Source: Methylacidiphilaceae bacterium UBA1321 (GTDB lineage: Bacteria > Verrucomicrobiota > Verrucomicrobiia > Methylacidiphilales > UBA1321). Taken from it: DNA of 12,753 nt. The translations under genes and the position numbers were made by a program. This document shows positions 1 to 6,300 of this stretch, one piece after another. Numbering within the stretch: position 1 is the first letter of the stretch; the number at the start of each line of letters is the position of its first letter. Location of the stretch: positions 1 through 12,753 of the forward strand of contig DBTH01000348.1 of the NCBI GenBank assembly GCA_002306945.1, in the 5' to 3' direction. Under the pieces are notes generated by a model, which was not told the origin of the DNA, made no database searches, and was given only the letters and a program-made list of their open reading frames with translations.

Positions 1-95
1 CTCAGGATGACGCGAAGAGAGAGTCTTTTTTCGGATAACTGGGTCCAGCGTCACGCTGGTCATCCTGAGCAGAGCGTAGCGACGTCGAAGGATCG
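1..95. repeat. REP-like inverted repeat, probably cut by the window edge
   Basis: CTCAGGATGAC at 1-11 is the exact reverse complement of GTCATCCTGAG with its partner at 59-69, so the two can form an 11-bp stem. Inside it, CCAGCG (45-50) and CGCTGG (54-59) form a second small hairpin that competes for the same bases. The right side continues as a GC-rich tract to about 95 (AGAGCGTAGCGACGTCGAAG). The left partner of that tract would lie before base 1, so the element is probably incomplete here. This form resembles repetitive extragenic palindromes. No coding capacity is evident. Confidence 0.6.
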
Positions 96-128
96 GCTTG
101 ATAACTTACGGAGGTGACAGTGCAATGA

Positions 129-143
129 GAGGCTGCAAGCCTC
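129..143. repeat. Small hairpin in the 1-257 intergenic region
   Basis: GAGGCT (129-134) and AGCCTC (138-143) form a 6-bp stem with a GCA loop. No run of T follows on either strand, so it is not a convincing intrinsic terminator. Its role is unknown. Confidence 0.35.
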
Positions 144-215
144 CGCATTTACTCGAATTGCATACGCCCCACTTGTCAGTCTATTTTGCAGATGTCAATA
201 ATACCAAACAGGAAG

Positions 216-257
216 ATTGGAGGACACTGTCCTCCAAATCTCCTGCCAGGGGTATGG
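216..257 (-). repeat. Half copy of composite palindromic element, abutting a stop codon
   Basis: Read on the minus strand this begins one base after the TAG stop (260-258) of the upstream membrane-protein gene. It runs through CCATACCCC, GGCAGGAG and a perfect palindrome with arms TTGGAGGACA (217-226) and TGTCCTCCAA (228-237) around one base. The 29 bases at 218-246 match 10750-10778 (plus) and 12635-12663 (minus) at 27 positions. One of the two variable positions is the loop base of the palindrome. It corresponds to the outer half of one arm of the complete element at 10573-10819. It may fold as an mRNA 3' hairpin. Confidence 0.75.
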
Positions 258-881
258 CTACTTTCTGTCCGAAGGATCGGTGGGAGGATTGTCTGGGGGC
301 GGAATTTCCGGGAAGTCGTTCGGATCGGGTGCCGGAGGAATCGGTTCTTCCTCTCCATATCTCCAGTGCCACCACACGGTTTGCACGCGGTGGTATACGG
401 TGGGAATAAAGTAAACCCCGAGATAGAACGACCACACCAGCGCTGAGGCAATTCCGACGACGAGGGCCGCAACGAGATGGTTCGGTATGGGGGCCAGATC
501 ATCCAGCGAAGACCATTGGCGCAGGATTGGCACGCTCCAGAAAATCCCATAGAGCGCCGCAGCCAGTACCAGAAAGGAGATCGTCCGCAGCAATGAAAAG
601 ACTTCCTGGGACTGACGGTAAAGGGTGCTGTCGTTGATGTCGGTCTCGGCGGTTGTCCATTGGGCGGAGAAGACGAAATCGACTATCGATCGGGCGGCGA
701 ACCGGGCGAGGAGCGGGGCCACGGAAATGGCGATAATCATCACGCACAGGACAATGACCAGAAATGCACCGAGCGCCTGGGTTTGCGATTCGGATCCGAG
801 TTTCAGTCCCACGAAAACCAGGCCCGCGACCGCCAGCGTCGTAAACAGGATTCTGTAGAGGATGTTCCAGACCGTTTTCAT
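258..881 (-). CDS. Four-helix integral membrane protein of unknown function
   Basis: This is a 207-residue protein that I do not recognise as a named family. Four hydrophobic segments are visible at about residues 7-28, 36-62, 95-120 and 138-165. A soluble tail rich in proline and acidic residues runs from about 175 to the end (EEEPIPPAPDPNDFPEIPPP and onward). The segment between helices 2 and 3 is about 30 residues and polar. The ATG start is supported by AAAGGA six bases upstream. It is the last of five minus-strand genes but is separated from the O-antigen ligase gene by 299 bases, so it probably has its own promoter. A composite palindromic repeat begins immediately after its stop codon. 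Proline-rich tails often mediate protein contacts, but no function can be assigned from sequence. Confidence 0.8.
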   Translation of the reverse strand: MKTVWNILYRILFTTLAVAGLVFVGLKLGSESQTQALGAFLVIVLCVMIIAISVAPLLARFAARSIVDFVFSAQWTTAETDINDSTLYRQSQEVFSLLRTISFLVLAAALYGIFWSVPILRQWSSLDDLAPIPNHLVAALVVGIASALVWSFYLGVYFIPTVYHRVQTVWWHWRYGEEEPIPPAPDPNDFPEIPPPDNPPTDPSDRK

Positions 882-1180
882 CGTCGTTCCTTTCTATTCT
901 CCCATGTCTCGCAACAGACTGAGTCTATCACGAACCCGCAAAAACCGAAAGCACAAGCCGTTGTCCCCGCTATAGTGATTTCGCCTGATATTTCTACGTA
1001 ATGTTATAAAATTTCAAATAATTCTATAGCTTGTTTTGGGCAAACTTCTTTATCGACGGCAATGAGATCTCTTGTGAACGTGAGAACTCCTTGGGGGTGT
1101 GTCAACCTCCACCGAAGTTTTAGCGGACGCAGTTTTACTTAAAACGGCTATCGTTGAAATGTTAAACAAAATTACTATAG
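882..1180. other. AT-rich intergenic region without a gene
   Basis: This 299-bp gap separates two minus-strand genes. It is clearly more AT-rich than the flanking genes, especially at 1000-1180. It contains a small stem GTTTTA (1132-1137)/TAAAAC (1140-1145) just beyond the ligase stop codon and a TTGACA-like hexamer on the minus strand near 1103-1108 that lacks a convincing -10 partner. A promoter for the 881-258 gene is expected here, but no strong one stands out. No small reading frame with a supporting ribosome site was found. Confidence 0.5.
888..893 (-). promoter_or_regulatory. Ribosome binding site of the 881-258 gene
   Basis: AAAGGA on the minus strand lies six bases before the ATG at 881. 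It is one of the few good Shine-Dalgarno sequences in the window and fixes this start. Confidence 0.55.
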
Positions 1181-3538
1181 CTATCCCTTGCCCTGACGGG
1201 TCAACGTCATGTAGGTCTGCATGGCCTCCCAGGCTTCCTTCCATTCTCCGGAACTGGCGGCGGCATTGGCCCGCAGGTAGTGGAAATAATTCGGGCAACC
1301 GTCCTGCCGGGTGGAGATGCGGGCCTGAGAGAGCGCTTCGTGGAAATTGCCCGAGACGGTATAGTTCTTCACCAGAATGTAAGCGGCGGCAAAATCGGAT
1401 GGCGCCAACTGCACGCGCGACTGGAGTGTTTTCAGCGGAGCGGTGTTATTGATGCGGGGGAAGGTGGGTTCCTGAAGCATCGATTTCGCCATGGAATAAG
1501 CGCCCTGATAGTCGCTGCGTTGCGCCATGTCGCGGGCAATGAACGGCCAGGCCGCCTCCTTCCAGGACGGAATTTGCAGTGCGGCTTCCACGACCGGTTG
1601 CAATCCCTCCTTGTCGCTCCAGATGGAGAAAAACTTCTGTTTCTGGCTGTAATTGAAATTATCGAGTTTGGGAAAGCGCATGATGATCTTGCTGCGCATC
1701 TGGGCAAATTCCTGCGGATTTGCGCTCGCCGCGTAGCTCAAAAACAGATCGGGTCGTTCGAGCGAAAGCCATTTCAGTCCCTCGTGCGCCATGGGAACGT
1801 CCTTCGAGGCGTTGATCATCTCTCCGAAACGTTCCAGTGGATTATGGTGATTGCGGTTGAGGGCTTCGCGCCACGCCGACACCGCGTAGGTGGGTTCAAT
1901 ATTGAGCCAGCAATAACCTTCCCGCAGCGGCAACTCCGAGTAATTCGGTTCCAGATTGCGTGCGCGCTGGAAATCCTGACGCGCCGATTCGGGCGATGTC
2001 GTCAACCGCGCCACCGCCCGCCGGTAATAAAGTTCCCAGTCCAACGGGGCCCAACGCAACGCCCGGTTGATCGTGTGGAGCGCCTCCTGCACTTTCCCCT
2101 GTCTGAGCGCCTCATCGGCCAACGCTTTTGACCTCTCCACGCCTGTCCGTCCAGGCAACGGACTCGGAGAAACCGAAGTTGCTATCAGGTAAAGCCCCGA
2201 AAGGATCACCAGGGCCGCCACACCGCGAAACAACCACGTTTCCCTCGGAGTGACCGGCCAGAAATGTTTCGGATGAATCCAGAGCGCTACGAAAAGGCAG
2301 GCTGGAATAAACGTCCCCAGGCGGTGTCCAGAGACATCCACAAAACTATGCGCCAAAAAAGCCATCCCGGCTACGACCGCCGCAATGCGCAACGTTCGCG
2401 CCGTTCCCCGTTCCACGGGGAAAGCTGCTCTGACAATGAAAATCACCCCTACCCAAATCAGCGCAATGCCTCCCCAACCGGCTTCTCCCGCCAGCCAGAG
2501 CCAATCGCTTTCCGGATGAATTGCTCGCGCCTCGTTGCGACTCTCGTCCCGGTAAAGGGCAAAGATTGCGCTGAAGTTGCCCAAGCCTACGCCGCATACC
2601 GGAGACTGCTCATTCATCGTCAAGGCATCGCTCTGAATTTGCAGGCGCGCCGCCGGACGTCCCGCGTCGCGAACTCCGGTGGCTGGATCTTGAAACCGGG
2701 CGAGGGTGGCGCCGCCGAAGATCAGGAAAAGAGTCGCCAAACCCACCATGCCCACCAGACACAAGACCAGCCGGGCCGTCCAACGGCGCACCAGCGCGAT
2801 CCAGACCAGAAACAGTCCCATGCCTGCGAAAAAAAAGAGAATGCCTGCCCGTGAAAACGTGACGACCAACGCTGTGCCGATGAGTAAAATCGCCACGATC
2901 CAGACGCCTGCCCTAACACGTTGCCAACCCCAGTCCTGATAAATCAGCGCCGGAATCAACAGTCCGCCCATCGCCAACCAGTCGGCCATCTGGTTGCGAT
3001 TCGGAAAAAATCCGAAAGCCTCCCGCGCGTGCCAGAACGGAAGCGGCTTGCCGATCCCATACGACACCAACGCCACTGCCGCCAGCACCGTGATCCCCGC
3101 CGCATACCACCGCGCCAGATTCCAGCGCGATTGGCTGGAGAGCGGAAGCGTGGTCATGTACACGAGCCAAAGCGTTCCCGCCAACAACAAGAGCCAGCAT
3201 TCCAGACTTATCCACGGCTGCGGCGTCGCTGTCCAGGGGAGGGAGATGAGCAAATCGCGCGAGATTGTTTCGCGCCAAGGAGTCGATCCGTACCACCGGG
3301 CCGGAAGGAAGGACAGGAACGGGAGAGCGATGAAAATCAATGCGGTCACATAGAACCAGCCAAAACGCAGACGCCGTCGCGGTGGCCACCACCAGACGCA
3401 CAATCCGATCGCCACGCACAATACGCCTTGCGACCACGCCTCCGTGCAACCGCCCAGAAAAGGCGCGAGCCAGCCGATCAACAGCACCGCCGACAGGATC
3501 ACCGGTCGCGTTGAAAAATAAGTTCGATCAGACCACAC
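1181..3538 (-). CDS. O-antigen ligase/polymerase-like membrane protein with C-terminal TPR-like domain
   Basis: This 785-residue protein has about a dozen hydrophobic segments over residues 10-455, followed by a soluble helical C-terminus (about 470-785). The membrane part carries features of the Wzy/WaaL superfamily: FGFFPNRNQ near 174, FSRAG near 227, and a large periplasmic-type loop with GVGLGNFSAIF followed by HPESDWLWLAGEAGWGG near 338-355. That last stretch matches the family pattern of a histidine and acidic residue before a conserved E-x-G-x-x-G. The C-terminal part starts with a TPR-like pair of helices (ALADEALRQGKVQEALHTIN) and continues with weaker repeats. The family joins or polymerises lipid-linked glycans at the outer face of the inner membrane. 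The start is GTG, with GGGAGG ten bases upstream. It lies 64 bp downstream of a GT87-like gene on the same strand, which fits a surface-glycan pair. Ligase, polymerase or protein O-glycosylation cannot be told apart. Confidence 0.85.
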   Translation of the reverse strand: MWSDRTYFSTRPVILSAVLLIGWLAPFLGGCTEAWSQGVLCVAIGLCVWWWPPRRRLRFGWFYVTALIFIALPFLSFLPARWYGSTPWRETISRDLLISLPWTATPQPWISLECWLLLLAGTLWLVYMTTLPLSSQSRWNLARWYAAGITVLAAVALVSYGIGKPLPFWHAREAFGFFPNRNQMADWLAMGGLLIPALIYQDWGWQRVRAGVWIVAILLIGTALVVTFSRAGILFFFAGMGLFLVWIALVRRWTARLVLCLVGMVGLATLFLIFGGATLARFQDPATGVRDAGRPAARLQIQSDALTMNEQSPVCGVGLGNFSAIFALYRDESRNEARAIHPESDWLWLAGEAGWGGIALIWVGVIFIVRAAFPVERGTARTLRIAAVVAGMAFLAHSFVDVSGHRLGTFIPACLFVALWIHPKHFWPVTPRETWLFRGVAALVILSGLYLIATSVSPSPLPGRTGVERSKALADEALRQGKVQEALHTINRALRWAPLDWELYYRRAVARLTTSPESARQDFQRARNLEPNYSELPLREGYCWLNIEPTYAVSAWREALNRNHHNPLERFGEMINASKDVPMAHEGLKWLSLERPDLFLSYAASANPQEFAQMRSKIIMRFPKLDNFNYSQKQKFFSIWSDKEGLQPVVEAALQIPSWKEAAWPFIARDMAQRSDYQGAYSMAKSMLQEPTFPRINNTAPLKTLQSRVQLAPSDFAAAYILVKNYTVSGNFHEALSQARISTRQDGCPNYFHYLRANAAASSGEWKEAWEAMQTYMTLTRQGKG

Positions 3539-3548
3539 GATGCGTTTT

Positions 3549-3554
3549 CCTCCC
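3549..3554 (-). promoter_or_regulatory. Ribosome binding site supporting a GTG start
   Basis: GGGAGG on the minus strand lies ten bases before GTG at 3538, a slightly long spacing. No ATG in this frame lies between it and the hydrophobic N-terminus, so GTG is the preferred start of the ligase-like gene. Confidence 0.5.
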
Positions 3555-3560
3555 GATCAC

Positions 3561-3571
3561 TAGCCCGGCTA
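3561..3571. repeat. 11-bp palindrome in the GT87-ligase spacer
   Basis: TAGCC and GGCTA flank a single C in the 64-bp gap between two same-strand genes. It is too short to be called a terminator and lacks a T-run. It could be chance. Confidence 0.25.
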
Positions 3572-3602
3572 ATCTTTCCCTCTGTATCGAAGCCGCCATG
3601 GC

Positions 3603-4904
3603 TCAATCATGCCCGCACCGCCTCCGCCATGTCCACGCCAAAGCGAATAGCAGGAATTTCGCCGGGAAAAGCAACGGCACCGCCGCCAGTGGCATTCCCG
3701 GAACCTGCTTCAAATTCAGCGCCGCAAACAACAACAGCGCCGTCACCACCCACACGACACGCGACTTGTCCTGCCGGAACAACGGCGCTTCCGCCACCAG
3801 CAACACCATCACCCAGTCTTCCGACGGGGCCAGGCTCGGACTGAACAGGAAGAACCACGTGTAGGACAAAACGAAATAATCCCGCAGGCCCAGCCTTCCC
3901 GCCCGGCACAATCCCAGAAACACCGCCAATCCTCCCAGCCAGAGTAACCCGTCCAGGCGGGTGATCCACTCCTGTGGCCATGCGGTCACCTGTTCCAGAA
4001 AACTCACCAGATTGCTCGACTGTTCCGAACCGAAGTAAAGAAACGCCCCCATCTCTTTCTGACTGTGCCGCCCTACAAACGAGAGATAATCCCACAACCA
4101 TACCGGCCAGCCGCCCAGCCATGGAGACAACGCCCAGGCGCTCACCGCAAACGCCACCGCGGCCGCCACGACCGGACGCCAAAGTCCTGCCGCGAGAAAT
4201 AGACAACCTAGTTGAAGCGCCACATGTGGTTTGGCGCTCAACCCGAACAGGACAAGCGCCAGGGCCACTTCCTTCCACCGTTCCAGTTTCACTCCCCAGC
4301 CGCATCCGCTCTCCCTGACAGTTCCTTTCCCGATCCAGTTCCATGCCAGCGCAATCAGCCCGCACGATAAAATCGGGTTATGCGCCGCAGCCAGACACGA
4401 CAGGAACGACACGCTGTAGAGTCCCAATCCGATCAACAACAGGTGCGGTAAATTTGCCGTTCTCGGAAAAAGAAAACCACGCAACAACGCGAACAACACC
4501 GCCGCGTTGACCAGGCTCATCAGCAAATACGCTCCCTCGGCGCAGAGAAAAGTCAGCGGCCAGGTCCAGAGCAAAATTGTCGGCGCATACGCCACATTCA
4601 ACCCCCGGTCGGCCGCGGGCAGCCATTGCCGGAAGAACCGTTCCTGTCCCGCCAGCGAATACGGCCGCTCGACCGTTCCGGCCCAGACCTGTCTGCAAAA
4701 CGCCATTACTAGCGGAAAATCGCGGTAGACATAATAGTGATTCTCCCGTTCCAGTTCGACCCCGAACGGCAGCGGCGGCTGCAGCGAATTGCGCGTCGAA
4801 TAATAGACCGCGTAGGCCCGCCCCAATGTCAGAACAACCGCCAGAATCAAAGCCAGGCAGATGGCTTTTTTATAGAAAGCAATGCGATCCCCTTTGATAA
4901 CCAT
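3603..4904 (-). CDS. GT87-like (DUF2029) polytopic glycosyltransferase
   Basis: This is a 433-residue membrane protein with roughly ten hydrophobic segments, the first at about 13-33. After helix 1 comes a periplasmic loop with RDFPLVMAF, then ERPYSL, then YAPTILLWTWPLTFL leading into helix 2. An Asp-Phe pair, a G-x-x-x-x-PY and a Y-x-P before a helix are the pattern seen in GT-C mannosyltransferases of the GT87/DUF2029 group. A later KPHVALQLG resembles the KPQ motif of that group. Such enzymes use polyprenyl-phosphate sugars and work at the outer face of the inner membrane. The ATG start has no Shine-Dalgarno sequence, but a TATAAC hexamer ends six bases before it. The O-antigen ligase-like gene follows 64 bp downstream on the same strand, supporting a role in glycan assembly. 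The exact sugar and acceptor are unknown. Confidence 0.75.
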   Translation of the reverse strand: MVIKGDRIAFYKKAICLALILAVVLTLGRAYAVYYSTRNSLQPPLPFGVELERENHYYVYRDFPLVMAFCRQVWAGTVERPYSLAGQERFFRQWLPAADRGLNVAYAPTILLWTWPLTFLCAEGAYLLMSLVNAAVLFALLRGFLFPRTANLPHLLLIGLGLYSVSFLSCLAAAHNPILSCGLIALAWNWIGKGTVRESGCGWGVKLERWKEVALALVLFGLSAKPHVALQLGCLFLAAGLWRPVVAAAVAFAVSAWALSPWLGGWPVWLWDYLSFVGRHSQKEMGAFLYFGSEQSSNLVSFLEQVTAWPQEWITRLDGLLWLGGLAVFLGLCRAGRLGLRDYFVLSYTWFFLFSPSLAPSEDWVMVLLVAEAPLFRQDKSRVVWVVTALLLFAALNLKQVPGMPLAAVPLLFPAKFLLFALAWTWRRRCGHD

Positions 4905-4910
4905 GGATCG

Positions 4911-4916
4911 GTTATA
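4911..4916 (-). promoter_or_regulatory. Possible -10 element close to the GT87-like start
   Basis: TATAAC on the minus strand ends six bases before ATG at 4904. A weak -35 candidate TTTTAA (4940-4935) lies 18 bases upstream and matches the consensus at only three positions. If used, transcription would begin at or next to the start codon, giving a leaderless message. This fits the absence of a Shine-Dalgarno sequence but is weak evidence. Confidence 0.25.
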
Positions 4917-4995
4917 GCATGCCGCGTCACCGGCTTAAAACCGAGAACTGACCCGACTCTGAAAATTCTGTTACCGCCCGTTTTCGGTGTCGCCG

Positions 4996-5601
4996 TTAAT
5001 CCGTCAGGAGTGCGACTTGGCGTTCTTCAAGTTGCTGCAACCAACGGGACACGTAGGCGTAGCGGCGATAAAGGGTCTCCAGTTTTTCCAGTTCCTTATT
5101 GCCGCTGATCCACGCGGCATCGAGCTCTTGCAACTCGGCGTCGAGTTTTTGGGAGTAATCGCTCAGCTTGCCTTGAAGAGCCGTGATTGATTCCTGCCAT
5201 TCGAGACCATCGACCATGACGGCCGCTTTTTCGAGCGCCGTGGTGGCCTGACTCTTCTTCTTCAAATGGCCGTCGAGCTTCTGGCAAAGCTGGCCCACTT
5301 CGACAAACAAATCCATCGTTCCCGGCGGAATGCGGACGATTTCGGGCGGTTTCCGCCCCTGGGTCAATTCGTAGAGATACACCAGCCGATCCTTCGGTTC
5401 GCGCAGGATCTGATAGGCCTGATTGAGGGCCGTATAACGCTTCTCAATCGCGGCCAGTTCCGCAGCCGGTTTGCCCTGATGCTTGTCCGGATGCCATTCG
5501 GCGCTGAGGCGCGAGAAGGCTTCGTGCAACGCCTCGGGGTCGATCCAGGGACGCGGTTCGAGTCCGTAGACGGAAAAATGAGTGGTGGCCGGTTCGGTCA
5601 T
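4996..5601 (-). CDS. hscB: Fe-S cluster co-chaperone HscB-like J-domain protein
   Basis: This 201-residue protein has an N-terminal J domain at about 7-78, starting HFSVYGLEPRPWID and carrying HPDKH at 37-41, the HPD loop that stimulates an Hsp70 ATPase. The helical C-terminal half (about 95-190) matches the HscB C-terminal domain that binds the scaffold IscU. The length is close to that of bacterial HscB (around 170-175) with a longer tail. The frame stays open upstream to 5745, but those extra residues overlap the iscA-like gene and do not look like a J-protein N-terminus, so ATG at 5601 is chosen. It lies 31 bp after the iscA-like stop, which fits co-transcription. No HscA, IscU or IscS gene is in the window. 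No clear ribosome site precedes the start. Confidence 0.85.
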   Translation of the reverse strand: MTEPATTHFSVYGLEPRPWIDPEALHEAFSRLSAEWHPDKHQGKPAAELAAIEKRYTALNQAYQILREPKDRLVYLYELTQGRKPPEIVRIPPGTMDLFVEVGQLCQKLDGHLKKKSQATTALEKAAVMVDGLEWQESITALQGKLSDYSQKLDAELQELDAAWISGNKELEKLETLYRRYAYVSRWLQQLEERQVALLTD

Positions 5602-5632
5602 TGTTGAAGCGGGTTGATCGTAGGCGGAGGGG

Positions 5633-6022
5633 TTACGCGCTGAAGCTTTCCCCGCAGGAACAATGCGCTGTGGCGTTCGGATTGGTGACCTTGAAGCCGC
5701 CCTTTTGCAAATCCTCGCTGAAATCGACCGACGATCCACTGACAAAGAGCGCGCTCTTGGGATCGATGACCACCTGCACCCCGTTTGAATTCACCAGAAT
5801 GTCACGGTTGGCGGGGCCATCGACCAGATCCATCTTATATTGAAGACCGGAGCAGCCGCCGCCGACCACCGCGATGCGCAACGCTCCGTTCGGACGGCCC
5901 TGGCGGGTCAGCAATTCCTTAAGCTTGTGCGCGGCAGCATCGGTCGTCTTGCAGAGCTTTTCATTGCCGATCTTGAAATTTACAGTCGAGTTTAAGGCGG
6001 GAGCGTCCATGATTACTAACAT
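5633..6022 (-). CDS. iscA: A-type iron-sulfur carrier protein (IscA/ErpA family)
   Basis: This 129-residue protein of the HesB/IscA fold has the three family cysteines: Cys57 in GGGCSGLQY, then Cys121 and Cys123 in HCSCGESF at the C-terminus. These bind iron or a [2Fe-2S]/[4Fe-4S] cluster for transfer to target enzymes. The N-terminal helix TTDAAAHKLKELLTRQG matches the family pattern. Three starts are possible: GTG 6028, ATG 6022 and ATG 6010. ATG 6022 has GGAG five bases upstream. ATG 6010 would suit a leaderless transcript from the promoter candidate at 6018-6045. Either choice leaves the fold intact. The hscB-like gene follows on the same strand, indicating an Fe-S assembly operon. IscA, ErpA and SufA cannot be separated from sequence alone, so the symbol is provisional. 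Confidence 0.88.
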   Translation of the reverse strand: MLVIMDAPALNSTVNFKIGNEKLCKTTDAAAHKLKELLTRQGRPNGALRIAVVGGGCSGLQYKMDLVDGPANRDILVNSNGVQVVIDPKSALFVSGSSVDFSEDLQKGGFKVTNPNATAHCSCGESFSA

Positions 6023-6045
6023 AAGCACTCCGCATGCCCGGTCAA
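6018..6045 (-). promoter_or_regulatory. Candidate promoter of the iscA-hscB pair
   Basis: On the minus strand TTGACC (6045-6040) and TATGTT (6023-6018) are separated by 16 bases. This is a fair sigma-70-type pair, though slightly short. The predicted start of transcription lies near the ATG at 6010, which would make the message leaderless from that codon. It conflicts with use of ATG 6022, whose first two bases lie inside the -10 hexamer, so only one of the two readings can be right. Confidence 0.35.
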
Positions 6046-6235
6046 CTATTAGCCTCTTTTATTTCACTCTTGTCTTTATCTATCACTTCTTTACTGAGTA
6101 AAAATCCCGCAATCCGGGCAATCGCTTCTCGCAGGTTTATTGGCATGGATTATCCAGATCCCATGAACCAAACAGGTTACAGAACGGTAGAAAATTTTAA
6201 AGACGATACTCTGACTCCTAAAAGATTAATATGTT

Positions 6236-6248
6236 AATAACAGTTATT
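6236..6248. promoter_or_regulatory. 13-bp palindrome, possible operator
   Basis: AATAAC (6236-6241) and GTTATT (6243-6248) flank one base in the divergent spacer between iscA and the sensor kinase gene. It lies just before a -35 candidate for the kinase. Position and symmetry would suit a regulator site, but an AT-rich palindrome of this size can arise by chance. Confidence 0.25.
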
Positions 6249-6250
6249 GA

Positions 6251-6279
6251 TTGTCAAAATTCAATCCCCTGAGATACAC
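6251..6279 (+). promoter_or_regulatory. Weak promoter candidate for the sensor kinase gene
   Basis: TTGTCA (6251-6256) and ATACAC (6274-6279) are 17 bases apart, with a TG dinucleotide just before the -10 region. The -10 match is poor. If it is used, transcription starts near 6286, which excludes the upstream TTG codon at 6247 and supports ATG 6301 as the start. Confidence 0.25.
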
Positions 6280-6300
6280 TGCCCGCCAGTTTCGTGGGGT

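Noticed and set aside
98..409. Plus-strand open frame with GGAGGTGA nine bases before ATG 125
   Set aside because: The ribosome site is attractive, but the frame runs through the palindromic repeat and into the antisense of the 881-258 gene, and the protein resembles nothing. The same repeat-derived residues (WRTLSSK) appear in a frame across the 10759-10779 copy.
1280..2131. Plus-strand open frame of 283 codons opposite the O-antigen ligase-like gene
   Set aside because: It is the complement of the TPR-like region, arginine-rich, without motifs.
5602..5745. N-terminal extension of the hscB-like protein by 48 residues
   Set aside because: It overlaps the end of the iscA-like gene, is arginine- and serine-rich, and precedes a normal J-domain start at 5601.
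6247..6300. TTG start giving 18 extra residues on the sensor kinase
   Set aside because: There is no ribosome site, the residues look non-coding, and a candidate promoter lies across them.
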